52,398 nucleotides of DNA, taken from assembly GCA_024640955.1 (NCBI GenBank), contig JAHEDZ010000017.1, positions 1 through 52,398 of the forward strand, in the 5' to 3' direction. Below, piece by piece: positions 1 through 9,141 of the stretch. The number at the start of each line of letters is the position of its first letter. The stretch's first letter is position 1. Both the position numbers and the translations under genes were made by a program. The DNA comes from Oceanospirillaceae bacterium. Its GTDB lineage: Bacteria > Pseudomonadota > Gammaproteobacteria > Pseudomonadales > Balneatricaceae. The notes beneath the pieces are model-generated. The model saw only the letters and a program-made list of their open reading frames with translations, ran no database searches and was not told where the DNA came from.

Positions 1-212
1 CCCACAAACATCTTACCGCGTGTGGCGGTGATCAGATGAAGCTCATACTCCTCATGCTGATGCCAGCGAATCAATGGACTTGGCGAGCCATGCTCAACGA
101 AGCGCAGAAACCCATCAACCTCGGGTTCATATCCAAGTTCTGTATCGCGGTGAAAGTTGCGCTCTAACTCAGGTTTACCGGTGCTCGTCAAACCACTTCT
201 GTAACTGCCCAT
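1..212 (-). CDS. AraC-type regulator, N-terminal cupin part (partial)
   Basis: Only the first 70 codons are in the window; the gene runs off the left edge. The frame opens with ATG at 212 and reads MGSYRSGLT, later WHQHEEYELHLIT. That His/Glu-rich stretch is typical of the N-terminal sugar-sensing cupin of AraC-family activators. The DNA-binding HTH domain would be in the missing part, so the family call rests on the cupin alone. No Shine-Dalgarno sequence is visible. The start codon is instead preceded by a perfect inverted repeat at 214-231. It follows the pilin operon in the same direction after a gap of 160 bases and is probably a separate unit. A plain cupin protein is the main alternative. 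Confidence 0.6.
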   Translation of the reverse strand, partial: MGSYRSGLTSTGKPELERNFHRDTELGYEPEVDGFLRFVEHGSPSPLIRWHQHEEYELHLITATRGKMFV

Positions 213-213
213 A

Positions 214-231
214 AAGTTTGCCCACAAACTT
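214..231. repeat. Inverted repeat abutting the AraC-type start codon
   Basis: AAGTTTG and CAAACTT form perfect 7-base arms around the 4-base spacer CCCA, ending two bases before the start codon. It could be an autoregulatory operator, or an mRNA hairpin hiding the start. No test of function is possible from sequence. Confidence 0.45.
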
Positions 232-372
232 ATTTTTCTTAGACGCTAAACACTAACATCGTCAGCTGCACGATTTATATACAATCCATCCATAAAGTAA
301 AACTTTAATGACACAAATAATCGCGATTTATATCTAGATTCCGTTCAGAGTTTATTCCTCTCTGGTCTTCAC

Positions 373-2415
373 CTACTTCAGCGCCTCGTCACAGAGCTCT
401 TTAAGTTTCAAGAGGTCGGTCGGATCTTTTACCCAGTCGTTAAGCCCGTGCTGCTTCAGCGCGGTTTCTAACTCAGCGTGTGGTTTAGCCAACACATAGA
501 CAGCTGAAAGCCCTGACCAAGCAAGATGGCGGCGAAGGTCCTCCATGTAAGGACGAACTTCGTCTTCCAATTTGTCTACATAATTGATTAAGCCAAATAT
601 TTGGGTGTCTTGGCGCAGCACTCGCGCCGCTGCAGGGCCATCCGAGGCAATAGTGATGGGGTAGCCGATCGCCTCGGACCACTTTTTAGCCAACTCTTCA
701 CTACCACCCAGCAAGAGGAACCCGGGTTTACGCTGGTCATTCAGTTCGAGGCCCGCTATGGACATAGCGACCTTAGCGCGCTCGGGATCAATTGCACCCC
801 AGAAGTCGTTGCCCAAAATACGCGTAACCTCATCTATCGTAGTGATACCACCAACAACCGCCTGTACGGCAACTTTAGCGAGGCTGCGATTAAGCACAAG
901 ATCTGGATCCTCCAGATACTGACCTTTACGCATGCGCGCGCGTGCATCTAACTCTGGCTGATAAATCTCGATTAGAGGGAAGCGCCCCAGGTAGCCGGTA
1001 AAGTGACACTGTTCACAGCCAATAGCGCGCAAAGGCGGCGTTTCACTGAAGTTATCGAAGAAGAGCTGTTCCAGTGGCGTACGCTGCTTAACCTCTTCAG
1101 CACAGTGCGGGCACACCTTACGCGCCATACGCTGAGCGACTGCCGCTTTTAGACCATCTGCCAACTGACCCTGCGTAACGCCAAGATCTACCAAACGCTG
1201 TATGGTTCCCAGTGCATCTTGTGTGTGCAAGGTAGAGAAGACTAGGTGACCCGTCATTACTGCGCGCATGGCCATTTTCGCGGTTTCGGCGTCACGGATC
1301 TCACCCACCAAGATGATATCCGGATCCTGACGTAGCATCGATTTAAGAACCGTATCGAAGCGGCGCCCGCGCCCCTCATCAACTTCGATCTGGCTGATCC
1401 CTTGAAGCTGATACTCCACCGGATCCTCGGCCGTCATGATGTTGATCTCAGGTTTGTTTAAACCCGCGAGCAGAGAGTAGAGGCTGGTGGTTTTACCCGA
1501 CCCCGTAGGTCCCGTGAAGAGAATCAGACCCTTTGACTGCCGACAGACCTGTCGCAGTGTTTGCTGGTCGCGCATTGGGAAGCCGAGAGCTTCCAGTGAA
1601 AAGTTGCGCCCCTGATTGAGTAGACGGATAACCAGACGGCTGTCGTTGTGACTCGGCAGGTAGGAGATACGCAGATCGTAAGTGCTATCATTAATCTGCA
1701 CACGCAGACGACCATCCTGCGGCGTGGTGTGGTTGGAGATATCCAAATCAGCCTGGGTCAGAATGAAGCGCAAGACAGAATCACGTACCGAAACCGGCAG
1801 GCTTGTACCGCGCATCAGCATACCGTCTACTCGATAGCGCACCAGACCACCGCCGAGGAACGGCTGAATATGGATATCACTGGCACCGAGCGTCACCGCA
1901 TCGTTAAGGATATGCTGGGTGATGCGTGCAATAGCCTCGTCGGGATTGACCTTGGCGCGCTCAAGCTCTTTTTCATCTACCCAAAGCGTACGCCCTGCCT
2001 CACCGACATTCGATGAATAGAAGCGGTTGAGTGAATTAGCGATCTGGTCGGGTGGAGAGAAGAGCAATTCCACCGGATGCTTGATACTAAAACCGAGCTC
2101 TTTTGCCAATGCGTCATTCATTGGGTCGGCGCAACCGAGCTGAATATGGCTTTTGGTGCGGGCCGCAGCAACCACCTGGTATTTGCGGGCTATCGCTTCG
2201 GGTATACGAGCAACTTCACTGGTACCCATACGATCGAGATCGGCAACGGGAATACCTGCTACACGAATAATATCTAACAGCTGGTCGGTCCCCAGACTCA
2301 ACTTGCGGCCGAGAATGGTCCAGGCTTGACCGGCATCCTTTGGTAGATTGAGTCCAGCCAGTTTATCTGCAAACTCCGGGTGCGTTCGTACCAGTAGATC
2401 AACGAGCCACTGCAT
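373..2415 (-). CDS. Type IV pilus/type II secretion assembly ATPase (PilB/GspE-like) with receiver-like C-terminal domain
   Basis: A cytoplasmic hexameric ATPase of the family that powers pilin or pseudopilin polymerisation. The N-terminal 150 residues resemble the MshEN/GspE N-domain. Walker A GPTGSGKTT is at about 302-310, the Walker B region with DPDIILVGEIRD at about 364-375, and the zinc tetracysteine is C435/C438 and C467/C470. The core ends near 555. About 120 extra residues follow (562-680) and look like a receiver fold that lacks an obvious phospho-acceptor Asp but keeps an AKP motif. Usual PilB/GspE proteins are about 500-580 residues, so this tail is an addition. The ATG at 2415 has GGGAG upstream and lies 3 bases after the stop of the small membrane protein. 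It is the last gene of the three-gene pilin operon. No inner-membrane platform (PilC/GspF) or prepilin peptidase is nearby. Confidence 0.9.
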   Translation of the reverse strand: MQWLVDLLVRTHPEFADKLAGLNLPKDAGQAWTILGRKLSLGTDQLLDIIRVAGIPVADLDRMGTSEVARIPEAIARKYQVVAAARTKSHIQLGCADPMNDALAKELGFSIKHPVELLFSPPDQIANSLNRFYSSNVGEAGRTLWVDEKELERAKVNPDEAIARITQHILNDAVTLGASDIHIQPFLGGGLVRYRVDGMLMRGTSLPVSVRDSVLRFILTQADLDISNHTTPQDGRLRVQINDSTYDLRISYLPSHNDSRLVIRLLNQGRNFSLEALGFPMRDQQTLRQVCRQSKGLILFTGPTGSGKTTSLYSLLAGLNKPEINIMTAEDPVEYQLQGISQIEVDEGRGRRFDTVLKSMLRQDPDIILVGEIRDAETAKMAMRAVMTGHLVFSTLHTQDALGTIQRLVDLGVTQGQLADGLKAAVAQRMARKVCPHCAEEVKQRTPLEQLFFDNFSETPPLRAIGCEQCHFTGYLGRFPLIEIYQPELDARARMRKGQYLEDPDLVLNRSLAKVAVQAVVGGITTIDEVTRILGNDFWGAIDPERAKVAMSIAGLELNDQRKPGFLLLGGSEELAKKWSEAIGYPITIASDGPAAARVLRQDTQIFGLINYVDKLEDEVRPYMEDLRRHLAWSGLSAVYVLAKPHAELETALKQHGLNDWVKDPTDLLKLKELCDEALK

Positions 2416-2418
2416 CTG

Positions 2419-2826
2419 TTACTCCCAGCTGAATTGTAAGTTACGCCCGGCTATCTCATCATCACGTGCACCCATGTAATAGAGTGTGTAGCTTCCTCTA
2501 CCCTCATAGTTGATAGCAATCCATCGGTCGAGCACCGGATCATCAAAGGGTTGATCAAGAAGTTGCCCATTCTGGAAACGAGTCGTCAAAATCTGCTGCG
2601 CACGGTCGTACATTGTCTCTACCGACATGGTCTCGACCGGTTTAGCTGCATCTAATCCCATTCCAATGAGAATATGCTCCGCCTCATAGGCAATCAGTAT
2701 CACCAAACACAACCAGAGCAACGACGTCACTTTAATTCTTGACCGACGCTTCACCCGTCTGACCTCAGGTGTATCTTCCACATCGCTATCAACAGCAACA
2801 GCGATTAAGTCGTTTAAAGTACTCAC
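2419..2826 (-). CDS. Small single-pass membrane protein of the pilin operon
   Basis: A 135-residue protein I do not recognise. Residues 1-31 are charged and Arg/Lys-rich just before the membrane span. One hydrophobic segment (about 32-50, SLLWLCLVILIAYEA) follows, then a periplasmic domain of about 80 residues ending in FSWE. The topology is that of PilN/PilO-like or minor pilus-assembly proteins, but no specific motif supports that. It starts at GTG with GAGGAG upstream, lies 20 bases after the pilin gene and 3 bases before the ATPase gene, and is therefore probably co-translated. An accessory role in the same pilus or secretion machine is inferred from position only. Confidence 0.7.
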   Translation of the reverse strand: MSTLNDLIAVAVDSDVEDTPEVRRVKRRSRIKVTSLLWLCLVILIAYEAEHILIGMGLDAAKPVETMSVETMYDRAQQILTTRFQNGQLLDQPFDDPVLDRWIAINYEGRGSYTLYYMGARDDEIAGRNLQFSWE

Positions 2827-2846
2827 TCTGTTTACTCCTCAATCGC

Positions 2847-4025
2847 TCAGCAGCTAAACCCGGACTTAGGGTCCCAGCTGCTGTCTGAGTAAATCTTCTT
2901 AATAGGGCAAAAGTGGTGCCATAGCCCGTTTTGTCGGCAATGTTTTTCATTGGTTGGAGCACGGGTAGTACACACACCTGCGGGTGTCGGAGGCCTAGGC
3001 GAGTTCGTACTGGGTGTTTGTACCTGGCTAACGCTAGTTGTCTGAACAATTACACTCCCCGTATTCGAATTAGGAGGCAGGGAAGTTTGCGGTGGCACCG
3101 TAGTTGGCGGATTTCCTCCCCCCGTCGTGGCAAAAGGGCCTGTAATTTTGGGACAGGGCTGGGCCGTGGTTGAGAACACTAGGCCCGCGGCCGTCGAGTA
3201 CAACCGAGTCTTTAGCGAGGGGCAGTCAGCAAGCCCATTAGATGATGCGTCCGACCCGCTGCAACTCTGAGGGACGGGGCAAATATAGACTTGGGTTTGA
3301 GCCACCACAGGCGCAACCTGAGGGGTCGATTGTGGAATTTTAGGTGGTGCAACTACTGCAACCTGTGACGGAGCTTGTCGCTGACATGAATCAGCGGGAT
3401 CAGGATTGGCCACGTACACAATGAGCGCAGGCGCGCAGTAATTGGCTGGGCGTTCAGTAATAGGTCGAGAGCATGGATCATTAGGGTTAGTAATTGAGTG
3501 GTAGACTCTTTGATCCATCGGGCAGGTTGGCACGAGTTGGACTTGCTTACTCGTTGTAACTACCTTGGGTTGTTTTTTATCCGGATCGGTCAAAGTGTTA
3601 GCCGTCGTAAAACCACAATCTAATTTTAACCTCAGTGCATCACCTTGCAGAGATACCTTCGTTTGAAGAGATTTGGCAAGTGCGACTGTTGACGGCGGCA
3701 GAACCGAAAGAGCAGCGTCAGCAATATATCTCCCTTCAGCATCGTTCGGGTGAAAAACGACAGTCGGACCTGACTTACTGCTGAAGGTAACATAGAAATG
3801 TTCCACATGACTGCCAATATCACCAAGAGACTTTGACGACGAGATATTACCCGTTGCCAAAGCAGCACAATACTTCACTCTCAACGCATCGTACTCAGTA
3901 ACTAGGTCAGCAGCTTTAGCCCGATAGACATACTTCTGATACGCCGGAAGCGCTATGGCGGCCAAAATGCCAATGATCGCCACCACCATCATCAGCTCGA
4001 TGAGCGTGAACCCTCTGTTTTTCAT
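2847..4025 (-). CDS. Type IV prepilin-like protein with long Cys/Pro/Thr-rich C-terminal region
   Basis: Residues 1-30 carry a textbook prepilin signal: short basic leader MKNRG, cleavage before [14 protein letters not shown], and Glu at position 5 of the mature protein. It should be cleaved and methylated by a prepilin peptidase and assembled by its hydrophobic N-terminal helix. Residues to about 145 fit the size of an ordinary pilin. About 245 more residues follow, rich in Pro, Thr, Ser and Gln with roughly a dozen cysteines, several in CP or PC pairs, ending in GFSC. At 392 residues it is more than twice the usual major pilin length. The extension may be a disulfide-stabilised tip or adhesin domain. 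It is the first gene of the operon with the membrane protein and ATPase. A minor pilin or pseudopilin is the alternative. Confidence 0.88.
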   Translation of the reverse strand: MKNRGFTLIELMMVVAIIGILAAIALPAYQKYVYRAKAADLVTEYDALRVKYCAALATGNISSSKSLGDIGSHVEHFYVTFSSKSGPTVVFHPNDAEGRYIADAALSVLPPSTVALAKSLQTKVSLQGDALRLKLDCGFTTANTLTDPDKKQPKVVTTSKQVQLVPTCPMDQRVYHSITNPNDPCSRPITERPANYCAPALIVYVANPDPADSCQRQAPSQVAVVAPPKIPQSTPQVAPVVAQTQVYICPVPQSCSGSDASSNGLADCPSLKTRLYSTAAGLVFSTTAQPCPKITGPFATTGGGNPPTTVPPQTSLPPNSNTGSVIVQTTSVSQVQTPSTNSPRPPTPAGVCTTRAPTNEKHCRQNGLWHHFCPIKKIYSDSSWDPKSGFSC

Positions 4026-4173
4026 AGCTTACCTAACCCTGGAAACGTCATTTAAATATAGACTAATGCGGCTGCTCTGACATCCCAACGAATGTAGATG
4101 ATCCACTCTGCTGGATTCGACCTTAGAATCGCAGTATAAGATTTAGAACCATTTCTAACTTAAGGGGTTATCA

Positions 4174-5226
4174 ATGCAGTACACCAAACTCGGCCGTTCA
4201 GGACTAGAGGTTTCGCGCATCTGTTTGGGCACCATGACTTGGGGCCGACAGAATATTCAGGCCGAGGCTGACGAGCAGATCGAATATGCGCTCTCTGTGG
4301 GCATTAACTTTTTCGATACGGCCGAGATGTACGCTGTTCCGCCAACGGCTGAGACCTACGGTAAAACCGAAACCTGTATCGGTAATTGGTTGGCACGTAA
4401 TCCAGAGCGTCGCTCCGAAATGATCATCGCTACAAAGATCGCCGGCCCGGGACTCTCTTGGGTGCGCAACGGTGGTCCCATTACAGGCAAAGCGGTTATC
4501 GAGGCGGTCGACAACTCGCTTAAACGCCTGCAGAGCGACTACATCGATCTCTACCAACTGCACTGGCCAAACCGCACCTCTCCGCATTTTGGTAAACACG
4601 CACCCAACTTCTTTAAGTTTAGCGACATTGATGCGGCTGACCACGAAGCTCAGATGCTCGATATTCTGCAGGGCGTTGGCGAGTGTGTAAAAGCGGGCAA
4701 GATTCGTCACTTTGGTCTGTCAGATGACACGACTTGGGGTATCAATACCTACCTGAAGCTGAGTGAGAAGCATGACTTGCCTCGGGTGGTCTCGATTCAG
4801 AATGAGTTTAACCTGCTCCACACCAAAGATTGGCCATTTCTGATCGAGAACTGCCTGCATGAGGATGTGGCCTACCTGCCCTGGTCACCACTCTCATCCG
4901 GCATGCTCAGTGGCAAGTACGCTAATGGTGCGATGCCAGAAGGCAGCCGTTGGAGCATCTCTAGCCCTGCATCTCTGCATCGCAATACTCCCGAGGCGCA
5001 TGAAGCGATCGCCGCTTATGCCGATGTTGCCAAGCGGCATGGTTACACGCCTTGTCAGTTGGCACTGGCTTGGTGCGACCAAATAGATGGAGTTACTTCA
5101 ACAATTATCGGCGCAACGACCATGGAGCAGTTGAAAGAGGATATCGCTGCCTTTGATATGCCGTTGAGCGAGCAGGTTCAGGCCGAGGTGGCGGCTGTAT
5201 TACGGAAGTATCCACAGCCGTTTTAA
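4174..5226 (+). CDS. tas: Aldo/keto reductase, Tas-like
   Basis: A cytosolic NADPH-dependent aldo/keto reductase of 350 residues. It begins MQYTKLGRSGLEVS and has the catalytic tetrad visible as D48, Y53, K88 and H130 (FFDTAEMY, IIATK, LYQLHWP). The stretch AEMYAVPP, the GNWLARNP segment and the C-terminal GATTMEQLKEDI match E. coli Tas, which can complement tyrosine auxotrophy by an unclear activity. Length is as expected. AAGGGG lies 6 bases before the ATG. It stands alone, divergent from the pilin operon, and is followed by a REP-like element. The physiological substrate is not predictable. Confidence 0.9.
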   Translation: MQYTKLGRSGLEVSRICLGTMTWGRQNIQAEADEQIEYALSVGINFFDTAEMYAVPPTAETYGKTETCIGNWLARNPERRSEMIIATKIAGPGLSWVRNGGPITGKAVIEAVDNSLKRLQSDYIDLYQLHWPNRTSPHFGKHAPNFFKFSDIDAADHEAQMLDILQGVGECVKAGKIRHFGLSDDTTWGINTYLKLSEKHDLPRVVSIQNEFNLLHTKDWPFLIENCLHEDVAYLPWSPLSSGMLSGKYANGAMPEGSRWSISSPASLHRNTPEAHEAIAAYADVAKRHGYTPCQLALAWCDQIDGVTSTIIGATTMEQLKEDIAAFDMPLSEQVQAEVAAVLRKYPQPF

Positions 5227-5244
5227 ACATGGCACCAGAATTCG

Positions 5245-5318
5245 AGTAGGAGCGAGCGCAGCACGCGACCCAAGCCCAGAGGGAAAAGGGTCGCCATCCC
5301 TTAGGGGGAGCTCCTACT
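5245..5318. repeat. REP-like palindromic element between tas and the kinase gene
   Basis: Outer arms AGTAGGAGC (5245-5253) and GCTCCTACT (5310-5318) are perfectly complementary, and inner arms GCGACCC (5265-5271) and GGGTCGC (5288-5294) nest inside. The left end resembles the GTAGGAGCGAG type of REP sequence common in Pseudomonas and relatives. It sits between convergent genes, where it could also end transcription. A related element lies at 5973-6053. Confidence 0.65.
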
Positions 5319-5327
5319 GTTCACTGA

Positions 5328-5948
5328 TCAGTAATTCTGGATAGTTACATCGGCTGGTAGTGAGTGCTCGCATACGAGCTGGGCATTAACAAGGTCGTTG
5401 CCGCGCGCACGGGCAGCGGCGGACTCTGGATCCAGGCCGTGGTCTAACCAACGCTGAATCAGACGGCGCTCTAGCTCATCCAACGAAACATCCAGATAGA
5501 TACTCAAATCCCAAAACTGTTTTAACTCGCGCCAGATGGGCTGGTCTAACAGCAAGTAATTGCCCTCAAGCACCAGCAACTCAACATCCGCCGGAACCTC
5601 AACAGCGCCAGCAATTGATAGATCGTGCATACGGTCAAAGGTGGGTGCTACAACCTCTTCCCCTTTAACCAAACGCTCAACTAAACTCAAAAACCCTGCA
5701 GCATCAAAGGTCTGCGGAGCCCCTTTACGTGCGAACAGACCGCGTGCATTAAGAATACCGTTGTCCAGATGAAACCCATCCATTGGCACTAGCTGCACCT
5801 TACGGCCGCTGCCTTTGAGATGTTCGACTACGGCCTCTGAGAGGGTCGACTTACCTGCCCCCGGAGCACCGACTACCGCGACGAGTTGACGCCCCTCGTT
5901 GGGGAGAGAGTCGAGGTGTTGGATGAGTGTGTCGATTTGGAGGTTCAT
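5328..5948 (-). CDS. P-loop kinase, FrcK/YggC-like (paralogue 1)
   Basis: A 206-residue cytosolic kinase of the uridine-kinase/pantothenate-kinase P-loop superfamily. Walker A GAPGAGKST is at about 27-35, followed by VPMDGFHLDN and the lid-region ERRLIQRWLDHG. The product is closely similar in layout to the kinase at 18739-19404, which belongs to the fructose uptake operon. Both share MDG.HLDN, RGL..RKGAP and EGNYLLLD, so they are paralogues. An upstream ATG at 5966 exists, but 5948 gives a better N-terminus and a GAG upstream; neither has a strong ribosome site. Substrate is unknown. It is isolated between two REP-like elements. Confidence 0.78.
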   Translation of the reverse strand: MNLQIDTLIQHLDSLPNEGRQLVAVVGAPGAGKSTLSEAVVEHLKGSGRKVQLVPMDGFHLDNGILNARGLFARKGAPQTFDAAGFLSLVERLVKGEEVVAPTFDRMHDLSIAGAVEVPADVELLVLEGNYLLLDQPIWRELKQFWDLSIYLDVSLDELERRLIQRWLDHGLDPESAAARARGNDLVNAQLVCEHSLPADVTIQNY

Positions 5949-5972
5949 AGTGAGTCTCAACGGCATCTATGC

Positions 5973-6053
5973 TGTAGGAGGGCTGTAGCGCGAAGCGCTA
6001 TTGCCCGAACTTGTTTGTCGCGAAATACGGCTGCGCCGTCCATCTTTCCTACA
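5973..6053. repeat. REP-like palindromic element downstream of the RND gene
   Basis: Outer arms TGTAGGA (5973-5979) and TCCTACA (6047-6053) pair, with an inner hairpin AGCGC-GAA-GCGCT (5987-5999). The outer right arm contains the stop codon of the RND pump gene. The TAGGA ends match the element at 5245-5318, so one kinase gene is bracketed by two related repeats. Confidence 0.55.
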
Positions 6054-9000
6054 ATGTTTTTCTCTGCTGGGCGATTCGCTTCGCCGTGCCGCGCATACTT
6101 ATGCGGTAGAGCAGCGGGATAACGAAGAGTGTCAAAACAGACGAGAAGCCCAGCCCCCAAACAATGGACGTTGCCACAGGTCCCCAGATCAATGAGTCAC
6201 CGCCCAGGCCTGCCGCTAGCGAAAAGAGACCTGCGATAGTCGTCAGGGTAGTAATCAAGATTGGAATCACCCGTCGACGCGCAGCGTAGAGCGTTGCGTG
6301 CATCAGACTCATGCCCGCCTCGAGTCGACTGTTGGCCGCGGAGATTAAAACAATCGCAGCATTCACGGCAATACCTGCAAGTGCTACAACCCCATACAAG
6401 GTAAAGAGACTCAGAGGATTTTGCGTCAGAATCAGACCCAGCACCACTCCGGTGAATGCCATGGGCACAGTCGCTAGGATCATCAGCGGCTGCCAGTAGC
6501 TGCGGAACTGGGTACCCAAGATCAGGTACATCAGCCCTACACCGAAGAGGAACAGCACCGCAATAGAGTCCAGACTCTCCTGAATATCGTCCAGTTCGCC
6601 GGAGAAATCGAGATCGATGTTGGGATAGTTCGCCTCGATCGCCTTCCAGCGTTCAAGCACATATGCGTTTGCAGCAACGGTATCCAAGCCGCCTTCGACA
6701 AGGTCAGCCTCAAGTGTAATCGCTCGGCGGAAGTTGTAGTGACGAATATTTCCGAGCGACTGACGACGCTCCTGCTCTACCAGTTCAGATAAAGGAATTG
6801 AACCTCCTCCGGCTAGCGGCATACGATAACTCAATAGACGCTCGAGACTCGGACGAGACTCGGGCAGCGCGCGTACACGAACATCAAGTTTCTCACCCTG
6901 ATCGCGCATGCTGGCAACAATTTCACCGTCGACCAGCAGACGCAAGGTGCGACGCACATCGATCGGGTTCAACCCGGCGCGATTAATGGCATCAGTATCA
7001 AGTTCGAGCTCCAGCTCGTAGCGACCGCGAGCGGCGTCATCTTCTACATCAATAAAGTCAGAGTTAGTCGCCATAATGGTGATTAGTTCATCGGTCGCCT
7101 GACGCAGCTCTTGATAATCATCGCCACGCACTTTAATCGAGATGGGTTTAGCGACAGGCGGGCCGCCCGCCATCCGCAGGAAGGAGATACGCACCGGGCC
7201 CACAACCGAGGTGACGTCGGTACGCATCGCTTCAATCATCTCATCAACGTCACGCAGGCCATCTGCTCTTGGATTCAAGCCAACCAATATCTGGCCGTAA
7301 TGCTCTCCTATCCGCGGTTCGGTCTGAGTAAACATCTGACCGGCATAAGCGGCCATCTCACGCACTTCACCTTCATTCACATTTTTGCGTACCTGGTCCT
7401 CAACCCGAGCAACCAGTTCCATCGTGCGGGCAACCGGCGTCGCCGGCGGCATCTCCACGTTGACATAGAAGAGTCGCATCGGGTCAGAGGCAAAGAAATC
7501 CATCTTGATATAGCCCTGTCCCAGCGCCCCAATTGCAGCGACGAACGGCAAAACGGCAAGCGGTAGCGCCAAGAAGGGCCGGCGCAATGCTTTGATCAGC
7601 ATACGCACATAGAAGAGCTGAATCCGATGAGTGCACCACTCGCGCGCGCGCTGTATGCGCGACTTCTTGGCAAAGCCAACTTTTGCAGCAAGCACATGCG
7701 AGGGCAGCATCCAGAACGCCTCAATTAGGCTAATCGCCAGCGCAATCGAGACGACCATCGGAATAACTTTCATAAACTTACCGAGGATCCCCGGCAACAG
7801 CATCAAAGGCATAAACGCTGCGATCGTTGTTAACACCGCAGCTGTGACGGGAGCTGCGACCTCATGCAGAGCTCCTTTAACCGCAGAGAGCCCATCAAAA
7901 CCACGCTGTAATCGATAGTAGATGGACTCGACCACGACGACTGCATCGTCAACTAGCATACCTAGAACAATCACCACCCCGAGCAGTACGGTGACGTTGA
8001 GCGTCTCGCCTGTGCCTGCCAATACCCAAAAGGTGCCAGCCAATACGAAAGGGATGCCAATCGCAGTCAGCAACGCAATGCGCGTACCCAGGAAGAGCCA
8101 AGCGACCACTAGCACCAGAATAAGACCGATCAGCGCGTTGTTCTCCATGATGGCAATCGAGTTACGCGTTGCGATGGTCTGGTCATCTATCAGCACCAGA
8201 TCAACACCCGTATCCATAACGAAACGGTTGCGGTCATCCATGTAGGATTGAACACGCTCCACTAGCTCGAGTGTGTTAGCCGACTCTTTCTTCATTACGG
8301 CCAAAAGCACTGCAGGCTTTTGGTCAACGCGCACGAGAAAGCTGGCTTTCTCCCGCGCACGCTCTACCTGAGCGACACGCCCAAGGTTGAGCTCACCGGC
8401 GGCACCTAAGACAGGGCGCTCAGCGAGATAACTCGGATCTGATGCGGTACCCACGACTCGCACAAGCCAGTTGCGATCACCCTGGCGTAGAGATCCGGCA
8501 GCCTCATCCTGGAAAAAGGCGGTGACCGTATTGGCGACCTGTTGTGGTGAAATACCCAAACTCTCAATGTCGGCCAAATCAAAGTTTACCTGCAGCTCAG
8601 GATCAGGCAGCGCAACCGGATCGATGCGTGACACCCCTTTCAAACGCTCTAAGTCCTTCTTGATACGAGTCGCTTGGGCGCGCAAATTCTCGTCATCAGA
8701 AAGACTTGTAACCGCGAGAGTTGCGGCCGGGAAAGCGTTGGAACTGGTGATCTCTAGAATCAGCGGATCAAGCGCCTCATCCGGCAGCTCCGCCTCAGCG
8801 TTCTGAATTTCGCGGCGCAGATCGGACAGTCGCTTATCAAAAGTGCGCTGATCAATATCGACAAAGCGCACCAACATGCTCGAGATACCCTCACGCGAGT
8901 TGCTCGAGACAAACTTCACGTCGGCAAGTGAGCGAATCGCATCCTCAAGAGGGCCGGTAACCTTGGACTCCACATCACTCGCCGAGGCACCCGGCAACAC

Positions 9001-9141
9001 TGTGGTAACAATAATCCAGTTAAAGTTGATCGTCGGGTCTTGCTGGCGGGGCAGCGACTGGTAAGAGGTTAGACCTATAAATAGAACAAGTACAAAGGCG
9101 AGATTGGCCAACACATGGTTGGTAATGAAGCGCTGGAACAT
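6049..9141 (-). CDS. RND efflux transporter, inner-membrane permease (HAE1-type)
   Basis: A 1030-residue proton-driven resistance-nodulation-division pump subunit. It starts MFQRFITNHVLANL with the first membrane helix at about 10-28, and has a large periplasmic loop after it and a second one after the mid-protein helix cluster. The conserved transmembrane region contains the paired Asp of LVDDAVVVVESI near residue 400. The second half repeats the fold (LGTQFRSYWQPLMI; NAAIVLISAANSRL). Length and twelve-helix plan are normal. Its start overlaps the adaptor stop by one base (TGATG), so the two are co-translated. No outer-membrane channel gene is adjacent; a TolC-type protein from elsewhere is presumably used. 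Substrates cannot be predicted. Confidence 0.93.
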   Translation of the reverse strand: MFQRFITNHVLANLAFVLVLFIGLTSYQSLPRQQDPTINFNWIIVTTVLPGASASDVESKVTGPLEDAIRSLADVKFVSSNSREGISSMLVRFVDIDQRTFDKRLSDLRREIQNAEAELPDEALDPLILEITSSNAFPAATLAVTSLSDDENLRAQATRIKKDLERLKGVSRIDPVALPDPELQVNFDLADIESLGISPQQVANTVTAFFQDEAAGSLRQGDRNWLVRVVGTASDPSYLAERPVLGAAGELNLGRVAQVERAREKASFLVRVDQKPAVLLAVMKKESANTLELVERVQSYMDDRNRFVMDTGVDLVLIDDQTIATRNSIAIMENNALIGLILVLVVAWLFLGTRIALLTAIGIPFVLAGTFWVLAGTGETLNVTVLLGVVIVLGMLVDDAVVVVESIYYRLQRGFDGLSAVKGALHEVAAPVTAAVLTTIAAFMPLMLLPGILGKFMKVIPMVVSIALAISLIEAFWMLPSHVLAAKVGFAKKSRIQRAREWCTHRIQLFYVRMLIKALRRPFLALPLAVLPFVAAIGALGQGYIKMDFFASDPMRLFYVNVEMPPATPVARTMELVARVEDQVRKNVNEGEVREMAAYAGQMFTQTEPRIGEHYGQILVGLNPRADGLRDVDEMIEAMRTDVTSVVGPVRISFLRMAGGPPVAKPISIKVRGDDYQELRQATDELITIMATNSDFIDVEDDAARGRYELELELDTDAINRAGLNPIDVRRTLRLLVDGEIVASMRDQGEKLDVRVRALPESRPSLERLLSYRMPLAGGGSIPLSELVEQERRQSLGNIRHYNFRRAITLEADLVEGGLDTVAANAYVLERWKAIEANYPNIDLDFSGELDDIQESLDSIAVLFLFGVGLMYLILGTQFRSYWQPLMILATVPMAFTGVVLGLILTQNPLSLFTLYGVVALAGIAVNAAIVLISAANSRLEAGMSLMHATLYAARRRVIPILITTLTTIAGLFSLAAGLGGDSLIWGPVATSIVWGLGFSSVLTLFVIPLLYRISMRGTAKRIAQQRKTL

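Noticed and set aside
373-4025. Complete type II or type IV secretion locus
   Set aside because: Only pilin, a small membrane protein and the ATPase are present; no PilC/GspF, secretin or prepilin peptidase is in the window.
7111-7566. Open frame of 151 codons opposite the RND gene
   Set aside because: Lies wholly inside a strong gene on the other strand, with no recognisable family or signals; a shadow frame.
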